A stretch of 64,000 nucleotides of DNA from Lactobacillus sp. W8174 (GCF_016100975.1 NZ_JACFRN010000004.1:124001-188000), one strand, 5' to 3'; counted from the stretch's first letter, positions 17,532-27,112 are shown. Numbers and translations are program-made. Notes: generated by a model not told the origin, from the sequence alone.

Positions 17532-19430
17532 TTATTTATGAATTTTAGCGTAGCGACCATTTTGTACGTAAACGCTTAGAATTGCCATGTCTGCCGGATT
17601 AACTCCAGAAATCCGTTCAGCCTGCGCAATTGTTTCTGGCCTGATTTTGGTAAATTTCTCGCGCGCTTCCGTTGCCAAGCCATCAATTGCATTATAGTCA
17701 ATATCTGCAGGAATTTTCTTTGCTTCCTGCCGGTGTAATTTATTAATTTGCTGCTGTTCCTTTTTGATATAGCCAGCATACTTAACGTTGATTTCGATCT
17801 GCTCTCTAACATAGCGTTCATTCGAAATAGGCATCCCCGTCAAGCGTTCAATATCCGCTACCCTAACTTTGGGCCTTTTCAAGAAAACATCTGCTTTAAC
17901 ACCGGCTTTGAGCTTGTCTTCTCCGATACTTGCAAGGTAGTCCTGTACCTCTTTAGTGGGGTGAACAGTAATCTTTTTAACAGCATTAGCAGCTTGCGCA
18001 ATTTGCTCTTTCTTTGCTAAAAACTGAGAATAGCGCTCTTCAGAGATTAAGCCCAGTTGAAAACCGTAATCAGTCAACCGCAAATCAGCATTGTCATGAC
18101 GCAGAATCAAGCGATACTCCGCTCTTGAGGTCAACAAACGATAAGGCTCTTCTGTCCCCTTAGTTACTAAATCATCGATTAAAACGCCGATATAAGCTTC
18201 ATCACGGCCTAATGTAAATCCCGGCTGACCGGCAGCTCGCAAAGCGGCATTAATACCGGCAATCAGTCCTTGTCCTGCTGCTTCTTCATAGCCGGATGTA
18301 CCATTCATTTGTCCAGCGGTGAATAAATTTTTGATATTTTTCGTTTCCAAGGTATGTTTTAACTGCCAGGGATCGATTACATCGTATTCTATAGCATAAC
18401 CAGGCCGCATCAATTCCGCATCCTCAAGACCAGCTACCGAATGCAACATTTTTAGCTGTATTTCTTCAGGCATGGAGGTGGAAAAGTCACCAACATAAAC
18501 TTCTTTAGTATTTCTTCCTTCCGGTTCCAGAAAAATCTGGTGACGTGGCTTGTCTGCAAAACGAACAACTTTGGTTTCAATCGACGGACAATAACGCGGT
18601 CCCACTCCCTTAATTTCTCCTGAAAACATCGGGGACCGGGTCAGGTTTTGGTTGATTATTTTATGTGTAGTCTTATTAGTATATGTCATCCAGCAGGAAA
18701 CCTGATTTTTGAGGTAGTCTTCATCTTTAGTTTCATAAGAAAAATGACGCGGAACTTTATCACCAGGTTCTTCTTCAGTTTTAGAGTAGTCAATGGTGTT
18801 ACTGTTAACACGTGGCGGTGTGCCCGTTTTAAAACGGCGCAGTTTGAATCCTAATTTTTCCAGATTCTTTGATAATTTAATTGCGGGTACTGTGTTATTG
18901 GGACCGGAAGAATAATTTAATTCACCAATAAAAATGCGCCCGCGAGCTGAAGTACCAGTGGTTAAAACAACGCTTTTAGCGTGATATTTAGCTCCCGTAT
19001 TGGTAACTACGCCTTGGCAGACCCCATCTTCGACAATCAGTTCATCAACTGTCGCTTGCCTTAAAGTCAAGTTGGGCGTTTCTTCAATCACTTTTTTCAT
19101 CTGCTCATGGTACTGCCATTTATCGGCTTGTGCCCGTAGTGCTCTTACAGCTGGTCCTTTACCCGTATTTAACATGCGCATCTGAATATAAGTTGCATCA
19201 ATATTTTTACCCATTTGGCCACCTAAAGCATCAATTTCCCGCACTACCGTACCCTTGGCAGGACCACCTACTGATGGATTGCAGGGCATAAATGCTACCA
19301 TATCCAGACTAATTGTTAAAAGCAATGTCTTTTGGCCCATTCTGGCACTAGCTAAAGCTGCCTCACTGCCAGCGTGACCAGCACCAACAACAATGACATC
19401 ATAATCATTTGAGTCATAACTTTTAATCAT
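17532..19430 (-). CDS. mnmG: tRNA uridine 5-carboxymethylaminomethyl modification enzyme MnmG (GidA)
   Basis: FAD-dependent subunit of the MnmEG complex, which adds carboxymethylaminomethyl (or aminomethyl) groups to the wobble uridine of certain tRNAs. It has 632 residues. The N-terminal FAD motif reads [19 protein letters not shown] (about 14-32), and the conserved [11 protein letters not shown] segment lies near residue 50. The C-terminal helical domain that contacts MnmE and tRNA is complete. It lies 10 nt after mnmE and is the distal gene of the conserved rpmH-rnpA-yidC-mnmE-mnmG block. Confidence 0.97.
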   Translation of the reverse strand: MIKSYDSNDYDVIVVGAGHAGSEAALASARMGQKTLLLTISLDMVAFMPCNPSVGGPAKGTVVREIDALGGQMGKNIDATYIQMRMLNTGKGPAVRALRAQADKWQYHEQMKKVIEETPNLTLRQATVDELIVEDGVCQGVVTNTGAKYHAKSVVLTTGTSARGRIFIGELNYSSGPNNTVPAIKLSKNLEKLGFKLRRFKTGTPPRVNSNTIDYSKTEEEPGDKVPRHFSYETKDEDYLKNQVSCWMTYTNKTTHKIINQNLTRSPMFSGEIKGVGPRYCPSIETKVVRFADKPRHQIFLEPEGRNTKEVYVGDFSTSMPEEIQLKMLHSVAGLEDAELMRPGYAIEYDVIDPWQLKHTLETKNIKNLFTAGQMNGTSGYEEAAGQGLIAGINAALRAAGQPGFTLGRDEAYIGVLIDDLVTKGTEEPYRLLTSRAEYRLILRHDNADLRLTDYGFQLGLISEERYSQFLAKKEQIAQAANAVKKITVHPTKEVQDYLASIGEDKLKAGVKADVFLKRPKVRVADIERLTGMPISNERYVREQIEINVKYAGYIKKEQQQINKLHRQEAKKIPADIDYNAIDGLATEAREKFTKIRPETIAQAERISGVNPADMAILSVYVQNGRYAKIHK

Positions 19431-19440
19431 TAACTTACAC

Positions 19441-20826
19441 CTATTTTCCTAAACAAAATTGACTAAACAATTCATTAACTAATTCATCAGGACTACTTTC
19501 TCCTGTAATCTGACCCAATGTATCCCAAGCACCGTTGAAATCTATTTGAGCAATATCTAAAGGTACTTCGTCCTTTAATGCCTGAACGACATCTCGAAGC
19601 TGCTTTTTGGTCCTTTCCAAAAGGCCAACTTGCCTCTGGTTAGTTACCATAACTTGATCATTAGAATTCTCGATACCCTGGAAAAACAGTTCCTTTATTG
19701 CATCTTCTAACTGAGCAAGATTTTGTTTCTGTAAAATTGAAATAGCGATTACTGGACTTTTGGTCAACTGTTTAACCTGAGCAGCAGAAACATTTTGCCC
19801 CAAATCCGTTTTGTTTAAAATGACAATACGCTTTTTCCCACTGGTAGCATCAATTAAGTCATAGTCTTCTTGAGTTAATTCCTTACTTGAATCAAACAAG
19901 AGCAAAACTAGATCTGCTTTTGCCAGTGCTTTTTTGGAACGTTCAACTCCTATTTTTTCTACCTTATTATCAGTATGTCTGATGCCGGCAGTATCAATTA
20001 ATTTTAAGGGGACACCTTTAACTGAGACATATTCTTCTAATGTGTCACGGGTCGTGCCGGCGACATCGGTCACAATAGCTGTGTCGCTTTGAGTCAGATA
20101 ATTTAATAAAGAAGATTTCCCAACATTAGGCTGACCAATGATTGCAGTGGCTAAGCCGTTACGTAACGCCGTTCCTTCCGCTGCCGTTTTGAGCAATTTA
20201 TCTATTTTAGCAATAACCGCTTGAGAAACACTCATCATCTGCTTGGCTGTGACAGTATCTGCATCATATTCAGGATAATCAATATTAACTTCTACATTGG
20301 CTAGTGTATCTAAAATTTCCTGCCGCATTGCCCTGATTTTCTCAAGCAGGCCGCCTTGCAGCTGATTTTCAGCCACTTGTCTGGCCTTATCAGTTTTAGC
20401 GCGCACAATATCCATCACGCTTTCAGCTTGTGTTAAATCAATGCGACCATTAACAAACGCCCTTTTAGTAAATTCACCAGGATCTGCCATGCGCGCTCCA
20501 GTTTTTAATAATAATTGCAAAATACGGTTAGTAACAACAATACCGCCATGACAATTAATCTCAACAATATCTTCCCTAGTAAAAGTCTTGGGTGCCAGCA
20601 TCACGGACACCATAACTTCGTCAATCACCTGCTCACTTGCAGGATCAACTATATGCCCATAATGAATAGTATGCGTTGGCACTTTAGTTAAATTCGCACC
20701 CTTGAAAACCTGATTGGCAATTTTAACTGCTTGTTCACCCGACATGCGGACAATAGAAATGCCACCTTCACCAATTGGCGTTGAAATCGCTGCAATCGTA
20801 TCAAACTCCGTTAAAGTTTGTGCCAT
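19441..20826 (-). CDS. mnmE: tRNA modification GTPase MnmE (TrmE)
   Basis: GTPase partner of MnmG in tRNA wobble-uridine modification. It has 461 residues: an N-terminal folate-binding domain (about 1-120), a helical domain, and an inserted Ras-like G domain with P-loop [13 protein letters not shown] switch II and NKTD. It ends in the family signature FCLGK, whose cysteine is characteristic. A terminator separates it from yidC, so it probably also has its own promoter. The R3H protein gene jag, often found between yidC and mnmE in Firmicutes, is absent here. Confidence 0.97.
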   Translation of the reverse strand: MAQTLTEFDTIAAISTPIGEGGISIVRMSGEQAVKIANQVFKGANLTKVPTHTIHYGHIVDPASEQVIDEVMVSVMLAPKTFTREDIVEINCHGGIVVTNRILQLLLKTGARMADPGEFTKRAFVNGRIDLTQAESVMDIVRAKTDKARQVAENQLQGGLLEKIRAMRQEILDTLANVEVNIDYPEYDADTVTAKQMMSVSQAVIAKIDKLLKTAAEGTALRNGLATAIIGQPNVGKSSLLNYLTQSDTAIVTDVAGTTRDTLEEYVSVKGVPLKLIDTAGIRHTDNKVEKIGVERSKKALAKADLVLLLFDSSKELTQEDYDLIDATSGKKRIVILNKTDLGQNVSAAQVKQLTKSPVIAISILQKQNLAQLEDAIKELFFQGIENSNDQVMVTNQRQVGLLERTKKQLRDVVQALKDEVPLDIAQIDFNGAWDTLGQITGESSPDELVNELFSQFCLGK

Positions 20827-20843
20827 GATTTTCTCCTTTTCAA

Positions 20844-20894
20844 TAAAAAAAGCGCATTATTCCACCATGAATAATCATGATGGATAAAGCACTT
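20844..20894 (-). terminator. Terminator between yidC and mnmE
   Basis: On the minus strand AAAGTGCTTTATCCATCATG pairs imperfectly with a CATGGTGGAATAATGCGCTTT segment, followed by a T-run. Confidence 0.7.
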
Positions 20895-20930
20895 TGACTA
20901 CTTTATCTAAATCATTAATTTAGATTAATA

Positions 20931-21794
20931 TTATTTTCTGCGTTTTAACCGTTTATACGTTCTTCTTAGTTGCCGTTTACGTTCGCGTTCTTGGCGCTCT
21001 TTTTCTTCCTGCTCACGCCGATATTTAATTGGATTCTGCAGAATAAAAGTCTGAACTACTTGGAATAAATTGGAAATTACCCAGTAAACTACAATAGCTG
21101 ACTGGAAGTAAATACCCATTACACCAACCATAATTGACATACCATAAGTCATAATTTTTGATGACAAAGTCTGTGATTCCTTTGGCATTGAAAGTTGACT
21201 GATGTATGTTGACGCAAATGTCAAAACCATTGATAAAATCGGCATAATATAATATGGGTCAGGCTTACCTAAATCCATCCACATAAAGTGACCGGTCATC
21301 AGTTGTGGAGTTTGAGCAATCGCTCCGTATAATGCAAGCATAACTGGCATCTGAATAATTAAAGGCAAACAGCCGGCATAGGGATTAATCCCAGCTTCTT
21401 TATAGAGCTTATTCGTTTCTTGCGAAAGTAAAGTACGTGACTCTGTATCGCTGCCCGGATATTTTTTACGCAAAGCGTCCATTTCCGGCTGAATTTTCTG
21501 CATCTTGGTAGTGCTCTTAATCTGAATTGCACTAAGTGGGTACAAAATTAGCCGTACAATGATCGTAAAGATAATAATTGCCCAGCCGTAATTATTGCCA
21601 ATCAGCTTAGACAGCCACAACAAAAACGTGGACATATAATAAATGACCCAGCGATCCCACCAGCTGCCACTTGTATGTGAAACTGGTTTTAGCGTGCCAG
21701 TTGATGCACAACCTGTTAAAACAACTGCTAATGCAACTACTGTCAGCAGTACAAGTAGACGCTTGACATTCTTTTTAGTTAAAATGTCTTTCAC
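20931..21794 (-). CDS. yidC: Membrane protein insertase YidC (lipoprotein form)
   Basis: Inserts and folds membrane proteins, alone or with SecYEG. It has 287 residues from a GTG start placed 9 nt after GAGGA; the stop of rnpA overlaps this site. The N-terminus is a lipoprotein signal ending in LTGC (Cys29), as in Gram-positive YidC1/YidC2. Five membrane helices and the hydrophilic hairpin between them are recognisable (SIQIKSTTKMQKIQPEMDAL read here as SAIQIKSTTKMQKIQ). The C-terminal tail is strongly basic (RRTYKRLKRRK), typical of ribosome-contacting forms. It follows rnpA by a single base. Confidence 0.95.
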   Translation of the reverse strand: MKDILTKKNVKRLLVLLTVVALAVVLTGCASTGTLKPVSHTSGSWWDRWVIYYMSTFLLWLSKLIGNNYGWAIIIFTIIVRLILYPLSAIQIKSTTKMQKIQPEMDALRKKYPGSDTESRTLLSQETNKLYKEAGINPYAGCLPLIIQMPVMLALYGAIAQTPQLMTGHFMWMDLGKPDPYYIMPILSMVLTFASTYISQLSMPKESQTLSSKIMTYGMSIMVGVMGIYFQSAIVVYWVISNLFQVVQTFILQNPIKYRREQEEKERQERERKRQLRRTYKRLKRRK

Positions 21795-21795
21795 T

Positions 21796-22164
21796 CTAAT
21801 CTTCCTCAACTTTATTCGGTATCTCTTCAATTATATTGGCTAAAAAGAGTGCATGCAAGAGGTTCTTACGAACATCATCCCATCCAAAATTGCGTGCATA
21901 CGGTCTAGCAATCACTAGAAAATCAATATGCGACTTAATTAAAGGTTTATTTTCCGTAAGAACAGCACGAATATAACGTTTGAGGCGATTACGCACTACA
22001 GCAGTATGTCCGACCTTTTTACCAACAGAAATACCAACGCGAAAATGCTTATTTTCCGGTTTATCTAGTTGATAAATAACAAAAGCCCGATTTGCTATTG
22101 AATTACCTGATTTAAAAACTGTTTGAAAATCATTTTCTGTTTTAACACGATAAGACTTTCTCAA
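21796..22164 (-). CDS. rnpA: Ribonuclease P protein component
   Basis: Protein subunit of RNase P, which matures the 5' ends of tRNAs. It is a basic protein of 122 residues with the RNP signature RNRLKRYIR near residue 58 and the [16 protein letters not shown] strand, here [12 protein letters not shown]. It lies between rpmH and yidC, and its stop overlaps the yidC ribosome-site region, suggesting coupling. Confidence 0.96.
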   Translation of the reverse strand: MRKSYRVKTENDFQTVFKSGNSIANRAFVIYQLDKPENKHFRVGISVGKKVGHTAVVRNRLKRYIRAVLTENKPLIKSHIDFLVIARPYARNFGWDDVRKNLLHALFLANIIEEIPNKVEED

Positions 22165-22190
22165 AACGTTTCATTCCACTCTTATAAATT

Positions 22191-22219
22191 AAAAAAACCA
22201 CTGGGATTTCAGTGGTTTA
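22191..22219 (-). terminator. Hairpin overlapping the rpmH stop, attenuator before rnpA
   Basis: AAACCACTG and CAGTGGTTT form a 9-bp stem followed by T residues on the minus strand. It includes the rpmH TAA codon. It probably gives more rpmH than rnpA transcript. Confidence 0.75.
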
Positions 22220-22357
22220 AGCAGATAAGACTTTTCTACCTTTTGCACGGCGTCTAGCCAAAACCTTACGGCCATTAGATGTACTCATCCGTTTCATAAA
22301 GCCATGAACTCTTGAACGGTGACGCTTTTTAGGTTGGTAAGTTCTTTTAGTTGTCAT
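22217..22357 (-). CDS. rpmH: Large ribosomal subunit protein bL34
   Basis: A 46-residue, very basic ribosomal protein: [20 protein letters not shown] at the start and a C-terminus rich in Arg/Lys. The real start is the ATG preceded by GGAGGTG; the frame is open further but lacks a site. In Firmicutes rpmH usually abuts oriC and dnaA. Here dnaA starts 9.6 kb away, separated by accessory sugar genes. Confidence 0.97.
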   Translation of the reverse strand: MTTKRTYQPKKRHRSRVHGFMKRMSTSNGRKVLARRRAKGRKVLSA

Positions 22358-22406
22358 TAAACTACACCTCCAATTTTTTGTATGCAGACTGCACAATTTA
22401 ATATCT

Positions 22407-22435
22407 AGAATATCATGATTAAAGTAAAAAACCAA
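22407..22435 (-). promoter_or_regulatory. Probable rpmH promoter
   Basis: On the minus strand TTGGTT (-35) and TATTCT (-10) are spaced 17 bp, about 50 bp before the rpmH start. A second TTGACT lies slightly upstream. Confidence 0.4.
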
Positions 22436-22586
22436 GTAAAAAGTCAAAAAAATACGAATTTATACCTAAATATATGGTCTCACTCTAATAGGTCTTGACC
22501 TTTTCCATTAAAGTGCTTGATCAACCTTATAATCTTTATTTCCTCTTTCAAAGATGCAATCTGTTTTTATTCTTTACCTTTAATAT

Positions 22587-22877
22587 CTAGAACTTTTCCT
22601 GGGACAAGTCATCTTGCGTAATTTCAATTGACGGACAGTGCCCGAGATCTGGTAAATATTTATCTAAAGGGCAGCTATAAACCATGTAATAGTCTCCTTT
22701 TTTACTGGCATTTAATTCACTTATCTTTTGTTTAGCTTTAGCAACATCTTTTGTAATGTAAATAACGCTGACGACCCCTATCTTATTCTGACCGTTATTT
22801 TCTACATTTCCTTTAAGGATCAGCTTTAAATTGCCATCATCTTTTAAGCCCAGCTCAACATAATCTTGATAATTCAT
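22587..22877 (-). CDS. Hypothetical protein, 96 aa
   Basis: A small cytosolic protein with no recognised family. It begins MNYQDYVELGLKDDG and has mixed alpha/beta character, with two cysteines (CPLDKYLPDLGHCPS) near the C-terminus that could form a metal or redox pair. AGAAGG precedes the ATG. It stands alone between the terminator of the phosphatase gene and rpmH, in the stretch that has been inserted or retained between rpmH and dnaA. Confidence 0.6.
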   Translation of the reverse strand: MNYQDYVELGLKDDGNLKLILKGNVENNGQNKIGVVSVIYITKDVAKAKQKISELNASKKGDYYMVYSCPLDKYLPDLGHCPSIEITQDDLSQEKF

Positions 22878-22956
22878 ATAATACCTTCTTAGCAGTATAA
22901 ACTTAATAAAATAAAAATGTTTTAATTTATTATAATTATACGCTTAATGGTACTTT

Positions 22957-22992
22957 TAAAAAATCCCGCAATTAATAAGATAATTTCGGGAC
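22957..22992 (-). terminator. Terminator of lactose-type PTS/phosphatase operon
   Basis: TCCCGCAATTA and TAATTTCGGGA form an 11-bp stem with one mismatch; on the minus strand it ends in a T-run. Confidence 0.65.
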
Positions 22993-23015
22993 TTATTTTT
23001 TTGTGATAATAAAAC

Positions 23016-24041
23016 TTATTCTAAATACATATTTCTTAGTCTGACAACATCATTTTTACTTATATTCAATTCATTCTTTAAATATGAATCAATGCTCCCT
23101 GAAATATTAATCATTTCAGCAAACGACGCTTCTAGGTATTCCGACCTAGTATCAAGCATGGAAAACAGGTAATCTAACACATTCTGGTCATTAGTTTCGT
23201 TTGCATACTGCGCCATTCGTCTTTTATTTCTTTGAATACGTAAAGTTTTAGTTAACATATAGTCTTCAAGAATAGTATCCATATTTACACCAAGTAAATA
23301 CAAAATTAAGGCTACACCGTAACCAGTCCGATCCTTGCCACCACGACAATGCTGATCAAGTGGTATATTCTTTTCGTCTAAAACAACAGTCAACATCTTA
23401 CGATAAATCTTTTTATTTTCATCTAGCCGAACAAAGTCTTTCCCCTGATCAATCATTGTTTTACCAGAATTATCAAACTTAACATTTTTATCAACCTCAC
23501 GCTGTACTAGTTGGCGTACCTTTTCTTTAGTACTACCTGCCTTGGCTGCTAAAACTGCTCTTTGTGCTTCAGGTACTAAATGCACAGTCTGTTGTAGAGT
23601 TGACCAAATTTGATTCGGTTGTGACTGATACTCATCTTCACTGCGATAGTCAATCACTGTTTTTATTCCGATATCATCTAAAACTTTTTTATCGTGTTCA
23701 GTTAAACGATGCAAGTGATCTGAACGAAAAAGTTTACCCCACTTAATACGTTTGCCATTTGCACCAATATAGCCTCCCAAATCACGAAAATTATTACTTC
23801 CTTGAAGTGGTAAAACTCTGTTAGTGTAAATTATTTGGTTATCCTCATCCTTTAGCAAAAAATAAGGCCGGTAATATTTAGTTATTTTAAATTCTGCATG
23901 GTTTGCTTTTGTTTCCATTAAAAATTCGGATACTTCTTCATCAGGTCGAGGTAATAAATAGATTGCCACACTTTTAGCACTCCTCCATTTTAATGAATAG
24001 TTATTCTGATTCAGATATTTAACTTCAACTTGTGAAATCAT
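23016..24041 (-). CDS. Tyrosine-phosphatase-like protein (Y_phosphatase3 / LipA type)
   Basis: A 341-residue phosphatase with the Cys-X5-Arg signature HCRGGKDRTG (Cys232, Arg238) and the family opening NNFRDLGGY near residue 83. The catalytic domain spans about 80-300. The first 75 residues form an extra beta-rich domain. Related enzymes act on phosphotyrosine, phosphoinositides or other phosphoesters. It follows the lactose/cellobiose-type IIC gene by 12 nt and so is co-transcribed with a PTS that lacks a phospho-glycosidase. This suggests it might act on the imported sugar phosphate or on a PTS-linked protein. That link is inference from context. Confidence 0.8.
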   Translation of the reverse strand: MISQVEVKYLNQNNYSLKWRSAKSVAIYLLPRPDEEVSEFLMETKANHAEFKITKYYRPYFLLKDEDNQIIYTNRVLPLQGSNNFRDLGGYIGANGKRIKWGKLFRSDHLHRLTEHDKKVLDDIGIKTVIDYRSEDEYQSQPNQIWSTLQQTVHLVPEAQRAVLAAKAGSTKEKVRQLVQREVDKNVKFDNSGKTMIDQGKDFVRLDENKKIYRKMLTVVLDEKNIPLDQHCRGGKDRTGYGVALILYLLGVNMDTILEDYMLTKTLRIQRNKRRMAQYANETNDQNVLDYLFSMLDTRSEYLEASFAEMINISGSIDSYLKNELNISKNDVVRLRNMYLE

Positions 24042-24053
24042 CTATTTTCCCCT

Positions 24054-25340
24054 TTACTCGGCAGTTTGTGCCTTAACTGCTTCTTCATTACAACATTGTT
24101 TATCAATTAGTTTCATAAACGGATACCACACTGCAAGCAAAATTAATAATTGAACAACATGCCAAATAACCATGCGCCAGCCACCTAATAAAAACGCTCT
24201 AAAGAATTCTGGTGTTCCCGCCGTTTGAACAGGAATCCCATTAGGTCTAGGAATTAAGCCTATATATGTTGCTAAGTAAGTAGCCGCTACACTAATAGTT
24301 CCACCCATAGTCAAGGGAATAAATGCTAATGGATTTAAGACCATAGGAATACCAAACTTAAACGGCTCACTAATACCAAAGAAGGCTGGAATGAAACCTA
24401 CCTTACCAAGTGAACGTAATCTTTCACTCTTAGAACGTAAGCATAAAATCGCATATGCTAGTGCCCGTGGTCCCTTTTGATTAGTAATAAATGTCATTGT
24501 TACGATATAAGGTAGAGCAACCCCTGCCTTAAATGCATTTAAATTAGCTACATCGAACGGATAAAATAGTGTATATAGTACTGCTGTTGTCGCCATAGTA
24601 CCATGTATTCCGAAAAACCAGCAAAATTCAGCGAAGAAAACTAAAACTAAAGCTGCAAACGGACTTGAGCCTAAGCCCTGAAGCGGTATTTGGATCAACT
24701 TCATAATCATATCATCAATATTATGGTATGGTGTCAAAGCAAACAAGAAATTAATGATTGCATAAATTATTGTAATCAAAAAAATCGGCAGCATAGAAGC
24801 AAAAGTCTTTGAAACAAATTCTGGGACACTGTCTGGCATTTTAATGACTAAGTGCTTGTTATTCGCAAAAAGTGCAAATAATCTGGTTGCAGTTAGTGCT
24901 ACAACCATTGCAACAAGCATCCCTTGCGAACCAATGTAACTCATATCAAGTCCAATAAATTTTCCCTTTTGAACTAGCATTGGAGTAACCAATAAAAAAG
25001 CCACAAGAGAAGAGATTATAGCCATAAACTTATCGACTTTTAGTTCTGCTGCTAAACTATTAGACAATGAAATGACAACATATATTGACAAAATATCTGT
25101 AGTAACTGCAGTAATAATATTAAAGATATTTTTCAAGCCGCTTTGCGTAATAAAAGCTTGATAAGGGCCTATATTTAAACTGAAAAATATTGAAGCGAAT
25201 GATCCTACCATTAAAACAGGCAGAATAGCCATCATACCACCAGCAATAGCAGAAACGTATTTGTTACGCTGGAACTTGCCCATTCCTGTTTGTATCTTAT
25301 CTCGTAATTTACTTAGATTGGTTTTATTTGCTGCTGTCAT
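24054..25340 (-). CDS. PTS lactose/cellobiose-family component IIC
   Basis: Membrane permease of 428 residues and about ten helices, of the CelB/LacE/GmuC family that moves disaccharides such as cellobiose, lactose, chitobiose or glucomannan fragments. Visible landmarks are the N-terminal KFQRNKYVSAIAGGMMAILPVLMVGS segment and GISEPFKFGIPMVLNP, which carries the conserved glutamate of the sugar site. It overlaps the end of the IIB gene by 17 bp. Downstream is the phosphatase gene instead of a 6-phospho-beta-glucosidase. Substrate unknown. Confidence 0.88.
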   Translation of the reverse strand: MTAANKTNLSKLRDKIQTGMGKFQRNKYVSAIAGGMMAILPVLMVGSFASIFFSLNIGPYQAFITQSGLKNIFNIITAVTTDILSIYVVISLSNSLAAELKVDKFMAIISSLVAFLLVTPMLVQKGKFIGLDMSYIGSQGMLVAMVVALTATRLFALFANNKHLVIKMPDSVPEFVSKTFASMLPIFLITIIYAIINFLFALTPYHNIDDMIMKLIQIPLQGLGSSPFAALVLVFFAEFCWFFGIHGTMATTAVLYTLFYPFDVANLNAFKAGVALPYIVTMTFITNQKGPRALAYAILCLRSKSERLRSLGKVGFIPAFFGISEPFKFGIPMVLNPLAFIPLTMGGTISVAATYLATYIGLIPRPNGIPVQTAGTPEFFRAFLLGGWRMVIWHVVQLLILLAVWYPFMKLIDKQCCNEEAVKAQTAE

Positions 25341-25650
25341 TAGCTTTCCCCTCTCGTTTCAATACTTTCATGGCGTCATTTAAAACTTTTGCACCATTCA
25401 TCATTCCGTAATCCATTTGATCAATTACCCTAATTGGGATAGAAAATTCTTTTTCTAGTTCAGGCTTGATATGACCAACTTGTGGCCCGAGTAAAATAAT
25501 GTCTAAATCATCGTAATTATTCAGAGCAGATTCAGCTACAGCATTAATTTCTACGTCGATGTTTTCTTTCTTAGCTGCCTTTTTCATTTGTGTCACTAAC
25601 ATACTTGTAGAAAAGCCACCTGCACAGGCTAACATAATTTTATAAGTCAT
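25324..25650 (-). CDS. PTS lactose/cellobiose-family component IIB
   Basis: A 108-residue phosphocarrier with the P-loop cysteine motif LACAGGFSTSM (Cys9), which receives phosphate from the IIA protein and transfers it to sugar at IIC. It overlaps both neighbours: IIA upstream by 11 bp and IIC downstream by 17 bp, so the three are translationally coupled. Length and motif are normal for the family. Confidence 0.88.
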   Translation of the reverse strand: MTYKIMLACAGGFSTSMLVTQMKKAAKKENIDVEINAVAESALNNYDDLDIILLGPQVGHIKPELEKEFSIPIRVIDQMDYGMMNGAKVLNDAMKVLKREGKANDSSK

Positions 25651-25960
25651 CTTTTGTCTCCTTTGAACTTAAAATTGCAATTATTTCTTTTGCCAAATCA
25701 TTTACTGTCATTGCATTCATTAAATGATCTTGTGCATGTACCATTAATAAAGTTGGTGCTTCACCCTCACCATTAACTTCTTTTTGTAACAACTTAGTCT
25801 GTAAGTTATGTGCTTTGACTAGATCATCGTGCGCTTTTTGCATTAATAGATCACTAGCCTTTAAATCTCGCTTGCGGGCTTTTCTAATTGCCTCAATGCT
25901 ATTAGATCTGGCACTACCTCCTTGTGAAATTAATTGCATTATTACTTGCTCATCACTCAT
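25640..25960 (-). CDS. PTS lactose/cellobiose-family component IIA
   Basis: An all-helical trimeric phosphocarrier of 106 residues, with the active-site motif LMVHAQDHLMNA (phosphorylated histidine at about 75). The start is the ATG reading MSDEQVIMQL; GGGAGG lies 7 nt before it, whereas an upstream GTG two codons earlier overlaps that site. It is the first gene of the operon IIA-IIB-IIC-phosphatase. A cre-like site lies about 35 bp upstream. Confidence 0.88.
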   Translation of the reverse strand: MSDEQVIMQLISQGGSARSNSIEAIRKARKRDLKASDLLMQKAHDDLVKAHNLQTKLLQKEVNGEGEAPTLLMVHAQDHLMNAMTVNDLAKEIIAILSSKETKDDL

Positions 25961-25993
25961 CTTCACGCCTCCCTTTGTTGTTTCAAGTGCAAT

Positions 25994-26007
25994 TATAAGC
26001 GCTTACA
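25994..26007 (-). promoter_or_regulatory. cre-like site before the lactose-type PTS operon
   Basis: On the minus strand TGTAAGCGCTTATA matches the CcpA consensus except one base. It is about 34 bp upstream of the IIA start, overlapping the likely promoter or start of transcription. Confidence 0.55.
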
Positions 26008-26055
26008 TTTTTTTACCCTTGATTTTTTGGAAAAGTACACTCGCAATCCCTTAAA

Positions 26056-26093
26056 AAAATAACAAGTGTGTAATATTACACACTTGTTATTTT
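26056..26093. terminator. Perfect 38-bp palindrome, terminator overlapping the RpiR stop codon
   Basis: Nineteen-base arms are fully complementary with no spacer (centre between 26074 and 26075). It contains the last codons and stop of the RpiR-type gene and ends in T residues, so it is a bidirectional terminator separating the regulator from the PTS operon. Confidence 0.8.
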
Positions 26094-26819
26094 CTTATTT
26101 AATTTTTCAGCGTATTTTTTAAATAAATCATTCATCACAAGTAATATCGGTGTTTTATCAGTAACATTATAATCATCCACCCTTTTATCAGGAGAATAGC
26201 AATAAAGCCTTTCATCAGCCAATTTCGCTAAAGGATTGATTGAAAGATGAGTTAGTGTAATCAGGAAATTACCATGACTTTTAATCTCCTTAGCCAATTC
26301 AATCAGTTGCTTTTTGTTACCGGAAAGGCTAATTAAAAAGAAAACATCATCATTTTCGTGTCCTATTATGTGAGTTAGGTCATTCGGATAATCATAAAAA
26401 AACGACTTATAATCAAGTGCGTAGAAATTACCTACGACTAACCTTGTTGCATAAGCAGTCTGGCCCATTGAATAAAAATTGATTTTCTTAGCATTTACTA
26501 ACTTATCTAACACTTTCTCACTTTTCATCTGATTGATTAATTCTAAATTTATTTGTAATTCCTTTTGCTCGTAATCTCCTGCTTTCCTGCCTTCAAGATT
26601 TTCATTTTTAATTGAACTCTTTAGATCGGAAAATCCCGTATACCCTAACTTATGACTAAGTCTGGTAATAGTATTAGGATAGGTATAAAATTTGTGGGCT
26701 AAATAAGTAATCTTTAAATCACTAATATGTTCCCTGTTATTAAAAAAATATTTAACAATTTTATCTTCTAAATCTGTCAAATTGATTGATTGACTAATAA
26801 CTCGTTCTTCAAAATTCAT
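26076..26819 (-). CDS. RpiR/MurR-family transcriptional regulator
   Basis: A 247-residue DNA-binding regulator. The N-terminal HTH_6 domain (about 1-75) contains the recognition region TYPNTITRLSHKLGYTGFSDLK, and the C-terminal SIS domain (about 100-220) senses a sugar phosphate (NFYSMGQTAYATRLV, SLSGNKKQLIELA). It is encoded directly upstream of the lactose-type PTS operon on the same strand but separated by a strong terminator. It probably controls that operon in response to the phosphorylated product. A cre-like site lies about 75 bp upstream of its start. Confidence 0.85.
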   Translation of the reverse strand: MNFEERVISQSINLTDLEDKIVKYFFNNREHISDLKITYLAHKFYTYPNTITRLSHKLGYTGFSDLKSSIKNENLEGRKAGDYEQKELQINLELINQMKSEKVLDKLVNAKKINFYSMGQTAYATRLVVGNFYALDYKSFFYDYPNDLTHIIGHENDDVFFLISLSGNKKQLIELAKEIKSHGNFLITLTHLSINPLAKLADERLYCYSPDKRVDDYNVTDKTPILLVMNDLFKKYAEKLNKKITSV

Positions 26820-26892
26820 TAAATTTACCTTCTTTACATATCAAAATTTTACTTAAGATGACTGTAAACTTAATTAATATGTAAACAAGCTA

Positions 26893-26906
26893 TGAAAGCG
26901 TGCTCA
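26893..26906. promoter_or_regulatory. cre-like site upstream of RpiR gene
   Basis: TGAAAGCGTGCTCA has one deviation from the CcpA consensus. The rest of the 293-bp gap between the RpiR gene and the UPF0309 gene shows only AT-rich sequence and the terminator at 27051-27093. Confidence 0.45.
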
Positions 26907-27050
26907 TATTACTTTTTACTTTAATAATTGTCTTAGCAATATCAAGCTAAAATTACATTTTCTAATATTGAGTGTTTATAATCAAAACAATAGTTATTAG
27001 ATAAATAATATATTCTTCGTAAAATAAAACGCATACCCATTAAAAGAGAC

Positions 27051-27093
27051 AAAATAAGTCCCAAAAGTTGTCTGACTTTTGGGACTTATTTCA
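27051..27093 (-). terminator. Terminator of ascorbate-type PTS operon
   Basis: AAATAAGTCCCAAAAGT pairs perfectly with ACTTTTGGGACTTATTT around a six-base loop. Confidence 0.9.
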
Positions 27094-27112
27094 AATATAT
27101 GCTTTTTTTCAT

